Shown here one piece after another: positions 8,516-17,247 of a DNA stretch of 64,000 nucleotides. The number at the start of each line of letters is the position of its first letter. The stretch's first letter is position 1. The stretch comes from Gillisia xinjiangensis (GTDB lineage: Bacteria; Bacteroidota; Bacteroidia; Flavobacteriales; Flavobacteriaceae): positions 496,001 through 560,000 of the forward strand of contig NZ_JBKAHK010000002.1 of assembly GCF_046298265.1 (NCBI RefSeq), written 5' to 3'. Made by a program: the position numbers and the translations under genes. The notes under the pieces were generated by a model. It was not told the origin of the DNA and did no database searches. It saw only the letters and a program-made list of their open reading frames with translations.

Positions 8516-8861
8516 ATATAGCTGTTTTGGCTGCTTCTACGGTTTTTTTAGCATTTCCAATAAATATCCGGTCATTGTAGATAATTACCGGACGCTTTAA
8601 AAATGTATAATGTTCCAGAATTAAATTTCTAAAACGATCCTCGGTTAAATCTTCATTTTTAAGACCCCGTTCTTTGTATAATCTTGCCCTTTTGCTGAAT
8701 AATGCCTCAAAACTGCCACTCAATTCCTTCATCTCTTCAAGCTGAACTTCGATGATAGGTTCTTGCTTTATGTCCTGAAGAATAAAAGAAGAAAGAGGAT
8801 CCAGTTCCTTTAAAATTTTTTTGCAGGTGTCACAGGTTGAAAGATGATAGATTTTTTTCAT
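8508..8861 (-). CDS. ArsC/Spx-like thioredoxin-fold reductase family protein
   Basis: This 117-residue protein belongs to the ArsC/Spx/YffB family of small thioredoxin-fold proteins. It begins MKKIYHLSTCDTCKKIL, with Cys10 and Cys13 forming a C-x-x-C pair, and has the family RPVIIYNDRIFIG segment near residue 90, which includes the conserved Arg-Pro. An in-frame Met 12 codons upstream (8897) would add residues absent from the family, so the internal ATG was chosen. Arsenate reduction itself is not implied; many members have unknown substrates. Confidence 0.82.
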   Translation of the reverse strand: MKKIYHLSTCDTCKKILKELDPLSSFILQDIKQEPIIEVQLEEMKELSGSFEALFSKRARLYKERGLKNEDLTEDRFRNLILEHYTFLKRPVIIYNDRIFIGNAKKTVEAAKTAIYG

Positions 8862-8957
8862 TTCCAGGATTTTTATTAAAAAGTTACCTCCTTGCAAAAA
8901 AAGGATTCCCTCATTTCAAATGGTTATGTTTCAGGAAATTATAGAAAGGTGCTTTCA

Positions 8958-9128
8958 TTAACCACAAAGGACACAAAGTTTCCACAAAGGTTGCAACTTG
9001 CTATTTCATTCGGTATTGCTGTCAAGTAGTCCCTTTCTAATTTCCAACTCAATAATTACCCATGGTTCATTTTCAATCATCATTTTTTTCTTTGCGTCCT
9101 CAGTGTTTTTTTCTTGGTGTGTGGTTAA
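8958..9128. repeat. MITE-like inverted-repeat element
   Basis: The gap between the ArsC-like and DUF3298 genes (about 350 bases) contains TTAACCACAAAGGACACAAA at its left and, at its right, the inverse complement beginning TTAACCACACACCAAG and containing GGACGCAAAG. The inverted ends enclose about 170 bp without coding sequence. This family of CACAAAGG-rich inverted repeats is familiar in intergenic DNA of many bacteria. No transposase is present. Confidence 0.5.
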
Positions 9129-9209
9129 AAAGAAACGAAGCAAAAAATGACAACTCTCAACTGAGATATATAACATAATCCATAATGTTCTAAAACATAA
9201 TTATTCAAA

Positions 9210-9962
9210 TTAAAGGATTTTTATAAACTCTTCAACTTCTTCCAGTGGAATTTCCAGCTGAATACCACCTTCGGCATAGGAAGCTACTTCATAAGGGTTG
9301 TACCTGAGAATGACTTTGTTTTTGAGAAAACCAATGTTTTTAGGCAATTGAAATTTGTCCTCTTCAAAAAAGAATCCGGTGCTGTTAATAGGGCCATCCT
9401 CAGGGATGTTATTCCTTTTTCTGAAAAGTTTTTCAGCATAATTATTGAAACCGGCGGTAAACAGATCTTTATTGGAAAAAACCTCCCCGGTTTCAGGGTT
9501 GAGATTCAGGAAACTAACGCTGGTATACCCATGGGCACCTCCTGTAAATAATCCTACTTTGTACTCCAGGGAAATAAGTTCAGCAGACTGATAGACAATT
9601 CTACCTTCCACCGAAGCTTCCCAGGGAATATTATATTCCTTAAATTCTTCTGCAGAGGCCTCGTAATCATCAATAAAGCGTTGGGCAAGTTCTTCCAGGG
9701 AACCTATATTCTGCATCTCCTGGTAATCTACCAAACCAAGTACATGTTCCTCGATATTTTGGTTGATGGTTTTACTTCGTGGTCCTACAGGTTTAGCTAA
9801 CGGAGTATGAATACTTATAAATGCACAATTTTCTTCTTCGGAATTACAGGCGGTTTCAGAAACCTCTTCTATAAAAAATTCCTCGAAATGCAGCTCTTCA
9901 TCTTCATTCTTACATCCCACTAATAATACGGTGATTATTATGGGTAAAAGCAGTTTTTTCAC
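9210..9962 (-). CDS. DUF4163/DUF3298 lipoprotein
   Basis: A 250-residue exported lipoprotein with lipobox LVGC (Cys17). After an acidic linker comes a DUF4163-like region and then a DUF3298 region at about 145-245, recognised by SLEYKVGLFTGGAHGY and LNLNPETGEVFSNKDLF. The same domain pair occurs in the anti-sigma factor RsiV, where it binds lysozyme, but most Bacteroidota members have no assigned role and no sigma factor is adjacent here. Confidence 0.85.
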   Translation of the reverse strand: MKKLLLPIIITVLLVGCKNEDEELHFEEFFIEEVSETACNSEEENCAFISIHTPLAKPVGPRSKTINQNIEEHVLGLVDYQEMQNIGSLEELAQRFIDDYEASAEEFKEYNIPWEASVEGRIVYQSAELISLEYKVGLFTGGAHGYTSVSFLNLNPETGEVFSNKDLFTAGFNNYAEKLFRKRNNIPEDGPINSTGFFFEEDKFQLPKNIGFLKNKVILRYNPYEVASYAEGGIQLEIPLEEVEEFIKIL

Positions 9963-10157
9963 AATAAATCCTTATGTTAAATTAGGGATAAAGGTACATG
10001 CTATTTTGTCAATCAACAATACGAATGCTACATTTACTCGAACGAAATTTTTTTTGAAAACAAGCTGAAATACTTGTAAAAATATCGGTATACCGGCTGG
10101 GCTTTTGACAGATGCGGGCTTCTAAAGGTAGGTAGCTAAAAACAAAAATATATAGAG

Positions 10158-11300
10158 ATGAAATTTAATACTAAAACAATTCATGGTGGACAGCATAATG
10201 TAGATCCTGCTTATGGATCGGTGATGCCACCAATTTATCAAACAACCACGTATTCTCAAACCACTCCGGGAGGGCATAAAGGCTTTGAATATTCCAGAAG
10301 TGCTAATCCTACAAGGACCGCGCTTGAAAATTCCCTTGCAAGTATAGAGAACGGAAAATTTGGTCTGGCCTTTGGTTCTGGTCTTGCTGCCATCGACGCG
10401 GTGCTGAAACTCTTTAAACCCGGGGACGAGATTATCTCAACCAATGATCTTTATGGCGGATCCTACCGGCTTTTTACAAAAATATTTGAAGGTTTAGGGT
10501 TGAAATTTCATTTTGTCGGAATGAAGGATTCCGGTAAAATTGAAGAATTCATCAATGATAACACTAAAATGATTTGGGTGGAAACACCTACCAATCCTAT
10601 GATGAACATCATAGATATTGAAGCCGTTTCAAAAATATCCAAAAAGCATAAGTTGCTGTTGGCCGTAGATAATACGTTTGCTACAGCATATTTGCAGCGG
10701 CCCTTAGATCTTGGCGCCGATATCGTTATGCACTCTGCAACAAAATACCTTGGAGGTCACAGTGATGTGGTCATGGGATCTTTGGTGGTGAATGATCAAG
10801 AACTTGCGGACAAATTGTATTTTATTCAGAATGCCAGTGGTGCTATTTGTGGTCCAATGGATAGTTTCCTGGTATTAAGAGGAATAAAAACTCTTCATAT
10901 CAGGATGCAACGTCATTGCGAAAACGGAGAAAAGATAGCAAGATTCCTAAAGAATCATCCAAAAGTAGGTAAAGTTTACTGGCCTGGATTTGAAGATCAT
11001 CCCAACCACGATATTGCTAAAAAGCAAATGAGCGGATTTGGCGGAATGATTTCTTTCACAACATTAGAAAATACGCTGGAAAGTGCCGTCAAGATTGTTG
11101 AAAATTTAAAGGTCTTCACTTTAGCCGAATCCCTGGGAGGAGTTGAATCGCTTGCCGGACATCCTGCAAGTATGACCCATGCTTCCATTCCTGTTGAGGA
11201 ACGTGAAAAAACAGGCGTGGTAGATTCTCTTATCCGCCTAAGCGTTGGTATTGAAGATGATGAAGACTTAATCGAGGACCTGAAACAGGCTTTGGGTTAG
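10158..11300 (+). CDS. metB: Cystathionine gamma-synthase, PLP-dependent
   Basis: A 380-residue Cys/Met-metabolism PLP enzyme. It condenses an activated homoserine with cysteine to cystathionine in methionine synthesis. Family landmarks are YSRSANPTR at residues 45-53, the phosphate-contacting region GSGLAAI, VETPTNPMMNIID at 141-153 and the PLP lysine in SATKYLGGHSD (Lys196). Gamma-lyase or gamma-synthase activity cannot be separated by sequence alone; a start MKFNTKTIHGG is usual for the flavobacterial MetB set. An intrinsic terminator follows. Confidence 0.88.
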   Translation: MKFNTKTIHGGQHNVDPAYGSVMPPIYQTTTYSQTTPGGHKGFEYSRSANPTRTALENSLASIENGKFGLAFGSGLAAIDAVLKLFKPGDEIISTNDLYGGSYRLFTKIFEGLGLKFHFVGMKDSGKIEEFINDNTKMIWVETPTNPMMNIIDIEAVSKISKKHKLLLAVDNTFATAYLQRPLDLGADIVMHSATKYLGGHSDVVMGSLVVNDQELADKLYFIQNASGAICGPMDSFLVLRGIKTLHIRMQRHCENGEKIARFLKNHPKVGKVYWPGFEDHPNHDIAKKQMSGFGGMISFTTLENTLESAVKIVENLKVFTLAESLGGVESLAGHPASMTHASIPVEEREKTGVVDSLIRLSVGIEDDEDLIEDLKQALG

Positions 11301-11328
11301 AGGATTAAGTTGAAATATAAATAAGAGG

Positions 11329-11353
11329 CCTCAGCGATAGCTGAGGTTTTTTT
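11329..11353 (+). terminator. Intrinsic terminator of metB
   Basis: A perfect 7-bp stem CCTCAGC/GCTGAGG with GATA loop is followed by seven T's, 28 bp after the metB stop. Confidence 0.9.
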
Positions 11354-11355
11354 GT

Positions 11356-12138
11356 TTAGAAATTTATGTAATAAATGTAGCCCACATTAACCCAAAAAAC
11401 CAGGTCGTTGAACTGGTTTTGAGGCCCCTGTACATTTAGTCCTTCCAGCCAATCTGTATCATAGTATTGCCAACGGGCTTCCAGATTGAGATCACTTGAA
11501 TGACCAAGGCGAAACCTGGTTCCTGCAATCCCAACAAGGGCCCATGTAGAACCGCTGTCCAATTCTACTCCCCCATCTCTAAAAGTGGGAAATAAATTAT
11601 TTTCATCAGTAATTGGTCCCAGGTCTGAATATGCGTCGGGAAAATAACTTACAAAGTGTACCCCAAGGCTGATAAATGGTGAGAAAAGATGTGAAAATGC
11701 CCGGTAATCCCTTATGCTGCGGGGATAATACTCCAGGCTTGTTCCAATTTCAAAGGTTTGGGTCTCCCCATGCATGGCCCTTAATAAGATTCCTCCAGCC
11801 GATTTGGGTTTTTCAGCTATAGGTCCAAAATGCTCAAGTTTTGTTTTAAAATAATCTATTTCGGTGCGTATTTTAAAGTGATCGTTGAAATAAGTTTCGC
11901 GGGCATAACAGTTACAATCTGCCCGGTAAGCAAAATTCATATAATGCACCAGGCCAATGCCTATCCCGGAATTATTAACATTATTCTTAAAATTATAACG
12001 CTGGCCGTAATCGGTAAAAAAAGAGGTGGGACCTACCAGTATTCCTATTTCATGAGATAATCCAAGCTGTGCATATACGCTTCCTCCGGGAAGGAAAAGC
12101 AGCCAGATAACAATTAAAAGGGAGCGCAAATCTGCCAT
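11356..12138 (-). CDS. THC0290_0291-like outer-membrane protein
   Basis: A 260-residue exported protein with an N-terminal signal peptide ending near SVYAQ and an amphipathic beta-rich body closing in an aromatic C-terminus (YIYYINF), as expected for a small outer-membrane barrel. The segments LSHEIGILVGPTSFFTDYG and LVHYMNFAYRADCNCY match what I recall of the THC0290_0291 family of Flavobacteriaceae, function unknown. Single gene, convergent with metB across the terminator. Confidence 0.72.
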   Translation of the reverse strand: MADLRSLLIVIWLLFLPGGSVYAQLGLSHEIGILVGPTSFFTDYGQRYNFKNNVNNSGIGIGLVHYMNFAYRADCNCYARETYFNDHFKIRTEIDYFKTKLEHFGPIAEKPKSAGGILLRAMHGETQTFEIGTSLEYYPRSIRDYRAFSHLFSPFISLGVHFVSYFPDAYSDLGPITDENNLFPTFRDGGVELDSGSTWALVGIAGTRFRLGHSSDLNLEARWQYYDTDWLEGLNVQGPQNQFNDLVFWVNVGYIYYINF

Positions 12139-12160
12139 AGATCAAACGGTGAAGGAGTAA

Positions 12161-12187
12161 CAAATATATAAAATAGAAGTTAACAAA
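12161..12187 (-). promoter_or_regulatory. Promoter of the outer-membrane protein gene
   Basis: The minus strand has TTTG (12187-12184), 15 bp, then TATATTTG (12168-12161), a consensus -7 element 22 bp before the start codon; the spacer is somewhat short. Confidence 0.5.
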
Positions 12188-12283
12188 ATTATTGTTAAAA
12201 TGGTTTCCTTGAATCTTTAAATAAATTGGACGTTAATATTATATCAAAATGCAAAATATCCGCTTAATTCAACATATAACTTT

Positions 12284-12291
12284 TATATTTG
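12284..12291 (+). promoter_or_regulatory. -7 promoter element of gdhA
   Basis: TATATTTG is a perfect TAnnTTTG match 48 bp before the gdhA ATG. No clear -33 TTTG is present. Confidence 0.4.
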
Positions 12292-12339
12292 AAATAAATT
12301 ACGAATTTCTTAATAATTAAATATACTAAGGATTACATT

Positions 12340-13683
12340 ATGGAAAAAAATGTACAAGATTTTTTGGACCTTGCCGCTAAAAGAAACCAAAATGAACCTG
12401 AATTCATGCAAGCTGTACATGAGGTGGCCGAGACGGTGATCCCATTTATTGAAAAAAATAAAAAATACCAGAATGCCATGTTGCTTGAGCGCATGGTGGA
12501 ACCGGAAAGGGTTATAATGTTCCGGGTTCCCTGGATTGATGATAAAGGGAAAACTCAAATTAACCGCGGATTTAGAATACAAATGAATTCTGCAATAGGA
12601 CCTTATAAAGGTGGATTGCGTTTTCATCCCTCCGTAAACCTTAGCATTCTTAAATTCCTTGCATTTGAACAAGTTTTTAAGAACAGCCTTACAACATTGC
12701 CCATGGGTGGTGGAAAAGGAGGATCAGATTTTGACCCTAAAGGAAAAACAGATAATGAAGTAATGCGTTTTTGTCAAAGCTTTATGACAGAACTCGAACG
12801 CCATATTGGTTCAAATACCGATGTGCCGGCAGGTGATATAGGTGTTGGAGGGCGCGAAGTTGGATACCTGTTTGGACAGTATAAACGCCTTAGAAATGAA
12901 TTTACCGGAATTTTAACCGGGAAAGGTCTTTCCTATGGGGGGTCTTTAATTCGGCCTGAAGCTACCGGTTATGGAAATGTGTATTTTACTCAAAATATGC
13001 TGCACCTAAAAGGAGACAAGATAGAAGGAAAAACTATTTTAATCTCAGGATCCGGGAACGTTGCACAATATGCAGCAGAGAAAGCAACCCAACTGGGGGC
13101 AAAAGTGCTTACCATGTCTGATTCCGGTGGTTATATTCTGGATGAAGAGGGAATAGATTCAAAGAAATTGAAGTTTATTATGGATCTTAAAAATATAAAA
13201 CGCGGTAGGATAAGTGAATATGTAGATGAATATCCTTCGGCTAAATATTTTGAAGGTGAAACTCCCTGGGAAGTGCCTTGCGATATTGCAATGCCCTGTG
13301 CTACCCAAAATGAATTGTTGGTTGAAGATGCAAAAATATTGGTGAAAAACGGTTGTATTTGTGTTGGAGAGGGAGCAAATATGCCTTGTACTCCAGAGGC
13401 TGTTGAGGTTTTTCAGAAGGCTAAAATTCTTTTTTCTCCCGGGAAAGCATCTAATGCCGGTGGAGTAGCGACTTCAGGACTTGAAATGTCTCAAAACTCC
13501 TTGAGATACAACTGGACTGCTGAAGAAGTTGATAAAAAACTTCACGAGATCATGAGAAGTATCCACGATAAATGTGTGGAATACGGCGGTGGTGAAAATG
13601 GTTATGTGGATTATGTGAAAGGAGCAAATATAGCAGGCTTTGTGAAGGTTGCAGATGCCATGTTAGCGCAGGGAGTGGTATAG
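12340..13683 (+). CDS. gdhA: NADP-specific glutamate dehydrogenase
   Basis: A 447-residue enzyme that reversibly converts 2-oxoglutarate and ammonia to glutamate in the cytoplasm. Substrate-site motifs are clear: GPYKGGLRFHPSV near residue 87, the catalytic-lysine region LPMGGGKGGSDFDP near 122, and the Rossmann segment ILISGSGNVAQYAAEKA near 230. Length and the hexameric anabolic type (small GDH50) fit NADP dependence. It has its own promoter and a strong terminator, so it is monocistronic. Confidence 0.96.
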   Translation: MEKNVQDFLDLAAKRNQNEPEFMQAVHEVAETVIPFIEKNKKYQNAMLLERMVEPERVIMFRVPWIDDKGKTQINRGFRIQMNSAIGPYKGGLRFHPSVNLSILKFLAFEQVFKNSLTTLPMGGGKGGSDFDPKGKTDNEVMRFCQSFMTELERHIGSNTDVPAGDIGVGGREVGYLFGQYKRLRNEFTGILTGKGLSYGGSLIRPEATGYGNVYFTQNMLHLKGDKIEGKTILISGSGNVAQYAAEKATQLGAKVLTMSDSGGYILDEEGIDSKKLKFIMDLKNIKRGRISEYVDEYPSAKYFEGETPWEVPCDIAMPCATQNELLVEDAKILVKNGCICVGEGANMPCTPEAVEVFQKAKILFSPGKASNAGGVATSGLEMSQNSLRYNWTAEEVDKKLHEIMRSIHDKCVEYGGGENGYVDYVKGANIAGFVKVADAMLAQGVV

Positions 13684-13787
13684 GTATAATTCACTTTTCC
13701 AAAATTTTTTTAGAGTTGGAAACTTTACAAAGGTTTCGGAAATCAGGGTTAACCATTGCAAAGTCCTGAACTTTGGAAAATTATATA

Positions 13788-13814
13788 AATGCCGCTTCCT
13801 GAGCGGCATTTTTT
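13788..13814 (+). terminator. Intrinsic terminator of gdhA
   Basis: Stem AATGCCGCT/AGCGGCATT with a 5-base loop followed by T's, about 105 bp after the gdhA stop. A nearly identical terminator follows the next gene at 17193-17221. Confidence 0.85.
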
Positions 13815-13846
13815 ATGTGTTCCTTTCTAAGAATTATTTACAAAGG

Positions 13847-13876
13847 TTTGGTGTAAAGATTTTTATCCTTAATTTG
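13847..13876 (+). promoter_or_regulatory. Promoter of the BNR/VPS10 gene
   Basis: TTTG (13847-13850), an 18-bp spacer and TTAATTTG (13869-13876, one mismatch to TAnnTTTG) lie about 95 bp before the ATG. The predicted transcript begins at or inside the hairpin at 13880-13904. Confidence 0.5.
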
Positions 13877-13879
13877 TAC

Positions 13880-13914
13880 ATTTCCTGTTTTTTTAGCAGG
13901 AAATAAATTTTTTT
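13880..13914 (+). promoter_or_regulatory. 5' leader hairpin with U-run
   Basis: A perfect 8-bp stem ATTTCCTG/CAGGAAAT is followed by a T-rich run. It sits at the predicted 5' end of the BNR/VPS10 mRNA and could act as an attenuator or a stabilising 5' stem-loop. Inference from structure only. Confidence 0.35.
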
Positions 13915-13972
13915 CTTTGAGTGAATAAGAAACTAAAATTTAATTACCATAATTAGTCCCTAACAAGCACGT

Positions 13973-16900
13973 ATGAAGTATCCCAATTTTCTTAAAAAAT
14001 ACAAATTTATTTTTCTTAATTTATTTTTACTGGCTCCCCTTTTTCTTGTTCAGGCCCAACAGGTTCAGCAGGAAACTTTAGATACAACGCTTTTCCAAAC
14101 CCTGGAGTACAGAGTTGCAGGTCCTTACCGTGGTGGGCGCTCTACAGCCATAGCAGGTCATGCGGACAGGATTCATGAATATTACTTCGGTGCTACCGGT
14201 GGAGGCCTATGGAAAACCACGGACGGAGGTCTTATTTGGAAACCTGTAACCGATGGCCAGATCAATGCTTCTTCAGTAGGAGCTGTTGATGTCGCAGATA
14301 GTAATCCCGATATTGTTTACATTGGGATGGGGGAATCTCAGTTTAGAGGTAACATCATGCAAGGAGATGGCATCTATAAATCTATAGATGCCGGGAAGAC
14401 CTGGGAAAATGTTGGCTTAAAAGATTCTCAAACGGTTTCCCGAATTCGAATTCACCCTACCAATCCTGATATTGTTTATGCAGCGGTTTTGGGGCATCCT
14501 TTTGGCCCAAATGAGGAACGCGGGGTTTTTAAAACAACCGATGGCGGAAAATCCTGGAATAAGATTCTTTATAAAGGACCAAAAGCCGGAGCAGCCGATC
14601 TGATCATTGATCCTAATAATCCTGAAGTAATTTACGCTTCCATTTGGGAGGTTTATAGGAAGCCATGGAAAATGTGGGGAGGTGGAGGAGCTTCCGGATT
14701 CTTTAAATCTACTGACGGTGGAAAGAACTGGACCGAACTTACTAAAAAATCCGGATTACCGGAAGGTCCCATAGGCAAGATAGGGATCACGGTTTCTCCC
14801 TTGGATTCCAACAGAGTTTGGGCAATTATAGAAGCCAACGAAGGAGGGGTTTTTAGATCTGATGATGCAGGTTTAACCTGGAAACGCACAAATGAGGACA
14901 GAAAGCTGCGGCAACGGGCTTTTTATTACACCAGAATTTATGCAGATCCTCAGGATAAAGAAACTGTTTATGTACTTAATGTTGATTTTTGGAAATCTAC
15001 CGATGGCGGAGTAGAATTTGATACCGAGATCAAAGTTCCCCACGGAGATAATCATGATCTCTGGATAGACCCCAATAACCCAATGCGTATGGCCGAGGCC
15101 AATGACGGAGGGGGAACTATATCTGTAAATGGTGGAGAAACCTGGACAGACGAGGATTTTCCTACTGCCCAATTATATCATATTACCGCTACCAACGACT
15201 TCCCGTATTTTGTCGCGGGTGCGCAGCAGGATAACAGCACAGTTGCTGTTCCCAGTGAAGGTTGGGATTTCCTAACCGCACGGGGAAATACTATGAAAGA
15301 AAGTGTTCCCTCATATTCTGTAGGAGGAGGGGAAAGCGGCTATATCGCTCAGGATCCGAATAATCTGGATATATTTTATGCGGGGAGTTATTCCGGAGTA
15401 TTGACCAGGATAAACCGCAAGACCGGAGAACGAAGACGCATAGAACCGTATCCACGATATTTTATGGGAAATGCCGCTGAGACCTTACCAGAGCGGGTGC
15501 ACTGGACCTATCCTATTGTTTTTTCACCTCTTGAAGATAGGCTGTATGTAACGAGTCAGCATGTTTGGACAACTACCAGTGAAGGACAATCCTGGGAAAA
15601 AATAAGTCCGGATCTTACCTATGCAGATCCTGAAACCATGGGGGTAAGCGGGGGAGAAGTTACACTCGATATGAGTGGCCCGGAATTATACGCCACTGTG
15701 TATGCACTGGCTCCTTCTTACCACGATGTAAATACCATCTGGGCAGGATCTGATGACGGTTTGATCCATATTACCAGGAACCACGGGAAGACCTGGGAAA
15801 ATATTACTCCCCCGGGCTTGCCAAAGCATTCGCGGGTGAGTATTATTGATGCTTCAAAACACAAACCCGGAACAGCTTACGTTGCCGTGAAACGATATCA
15901 AATGGATGACCGTAGTCCCTATATTTTTAAAACCAAGGACTATGGCAAAACCTGGAAGAAGATCACCACTGGAATTCCGGAAGGACATTACGTGCATGTG
16001 GTAAGGGAAGATATTACCACTCCCGGATTGCTGTATGCAGGTACAGAACATGGAATGTACGTTTCTTTTGATGATGGTGAAAACTGGAATTCCCTTCAGC
16101 TCAACCTACCGGATGTTGCAATAAGGGATCTTGCGGTTACAGAAAAGGATATTGCTATTGCTACCCACGGAAGATCTATGTGGATCCTTGACGATATTTC
16201 CCCTATAAGAGAATACAACAAAGATATTTTGAAAAAGGACCTTCATTTATTCAAGCCTTATTATGCAGTAAGAAGGGTACAGGATGCTATTTTTCATTAT
16301 AACCTCGGAAAAGATGCAGAAGAGGTAAAAATTGAGATTTTGGATCCTTCCGGAGAAATTATCCAGACTTTTATTTCTGAAGAGCCAAAGCCTGAAGAAG
16401 AGAAAAAACCGGAAGATCCTGAAGTTATAAAAGGAGATGAAACTAAAGTTGTAAAAGAAGTAGTTAAGGAAGAGCTAAAAGAAACAGCTAATGGTTATAC
16501 TCCACCAAAGCCACCAGCCAGTAAAAAAGGATTGAACACTTACAAATGGGATTTAAGGTATCCTGGTTCTACAGTATTTGATGGAATGATCTTATGGTCT
16601 GCCCGTCCTGAAAGAGGGCCGCTGGCAAAACCCGGAATTTATCAGGTAAGGGTAAATGCAAATGGTAAAACGGAAACCAAACCTTTTGAGATCAAACTTG
16701 ATCCAAGGTTGGAAAATATTTCTGAAGCAGATATTAAAGAACAGTTTGATCTTGGAATGAAAATTCGTGAGAAAGTAAGCGAGGCCAATGAAGCCGTTAT
16801 AAAGATTAGAGAATACAAAGAACAAATGGGTGATAACATCAATTCTGAAGTGTTGAAAAACCTTAATACAGTTGAAGAGGCTATTTACCAGGTGAAAAAT

Positions 16901-17107
16901 GAGAGTAACCAGGATCCTTTAAACTTCCCCATCAGGCTAAATAACAAAATTGCCAGTTTAGGATTGATCGTGGATAGCGGGGAGGCAAGGCCTACAGATG
17001 GGGCCTATTTGGTTTTTGAGGAACTTTCAGAAGAGTTATCTGTTCTTATTAATGAAATGGAAGCTATTTTTTTAAATGCTGAAAAAACTAATTCCATGAA
17101 AAAGTAA
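13973..17107 (+). CDS. Secreted BNR/VPS10 beta-propeller protein
   Basis: A 1044-residue exported protein with a signal peptide (hydrophobic run ending at LFLVQAQQ, about residue 30). It contains about eleven BNR/Asp-box repeats of the type KTTDGGKSW, KSTDGGKNW and KTKDYGKTW between residues 75 and 700, the sortilin/VPS10-like beta-propeller. An acidic, Lys/Glu-Pro-rich linker lies at about 800-845. A C-terminal region with KPGIYQVRVNANG and coiled-coil-like helices follows. Databases commonly label such proteins glycosyl hydrolase, but the fold alone does not establish an enzyme activity. Flanked by near-identical terminators, it is monocistronic. Confidence 0.85.
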   Translation: MKYPNFLKKYKFIFLNLFLLAPLFLVQAQQVQQETLDTTLFQTLEYRVAGPYRGGRSTAIAGHADRIHEYYFGATGGGLWKTTDGGLIWKPVTDGQINASSVGAVDVADSNPDIVYIGMGESQFRGNIMQGDGIYKSIDAGKTWENVGLKDSQTVSRIRIHPTNPDIVYAAVLGHPFGPNEERGVFKTTDGGKSWNKILYKGPKAGAADLIIDPNNPEVIYASIWEVYRKPWKMWGGGGASGFFKSTDGGKNWTELTKKSGLPEGPIGKIGITVSPLDSNRVWAIIEANEGGVFRSDDAGLTWKRTNEDRKLRQRAFYYTRIYADPQDKETVYVLNVDFWKSTDGGVEFDTEIKVPHGDNHDLWIDPNNPMRMAEANDGGGTISVNGGETWTDEDFPTAQLYHITATNDFPYFVAGAQQDNSTVAVPSEGWDFLTARGNTMKESVPSYSVGGGESGYIAQDPNNLDIFYAGSYSGVLTRINRKTGERRRIEPYPRYFMGNAAETLPERVHWTYPIVFSPLEDRLYVTSQHVWTTTSEGQSWEKISPDLTYADPETMGVSGGEVTLDMSGPELYATVYALAPSYHDVNTIWAGSDDGLIHITRNHGKTWENITPPGLPKHSRVSIIDASKHKPGTAYVAVKRYQMDDRSPYIFKTKDYGKTWKKITTGIPEGHYVHVVREDITTPGLLYAGTEHGMYVSFDDGENWNSLQLNLPDVAIRDLAVTEKDIAIATHGRSMWILDDISPIREYNKDILKKDLHLFKPYYAVRRVQDAIFHYNLGKDAEEVKIEILDPSGEIIQTFISEEPKPEEEKKPEDPEVIKGDETKVVKEVVKEELKETANGYTPPKPPASKKGLNTYKWDLRYPGSTVFDGMILWSARPERGPLAKPGIYQVRVNANGKTETKPFEIKLDPRLENISEADIKEQFDLGMKIREKVSEANEAVIKIREYKEQMGDNINSEVLKNLNTVEEAIYQVKNESNQDPLNFPIRLNNKIASLGLIVDSGEARPTDGAYLVFEELSEELSVLINEMEAIFLNAEKTNSMKK

Positions 17108-17192
17108 TTTATGCTACCAGGTTAATAACTGTAAAAACCTTTCTTGATTTAGAACTACATTTATACCTAAGATCAAATTTATATAAGCTTTG

Positions 17193-17221
17193 AAAATGCC
17201 GCTTCCCGAGCGGCATTTTTT
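17193..17221 (+). terminator. Intrinsic terminator of the BNR/VPS10 gene
   Basis: An 11-bp stem AAAATGCCGCT/AGCGGCATTTT with loop TCCCG runs into T's, 86 bp after the stop. The stem core equals that of the gdhA terminator. Confidence 0.88.
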
Positions 17222-17247
17222 AATTATCTTCGTCCAAAATTTTCCCG

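Noticed and set aside
10085..10143. SAM-II-like riboswitch in the metB leader, suggested by GTAGCTAAAAAC 15 bp before the start
   Set aside because: The 3' motif resembles SAM-II, but I could not find a P1 stem or the matching loop within 60 bases, so it is probably chance.
12310..12672. Minus-strand frame of 120 codons over the start of gdhA
   Set aside because: Shadow of gdhA, whose motifs and promoter are clear.
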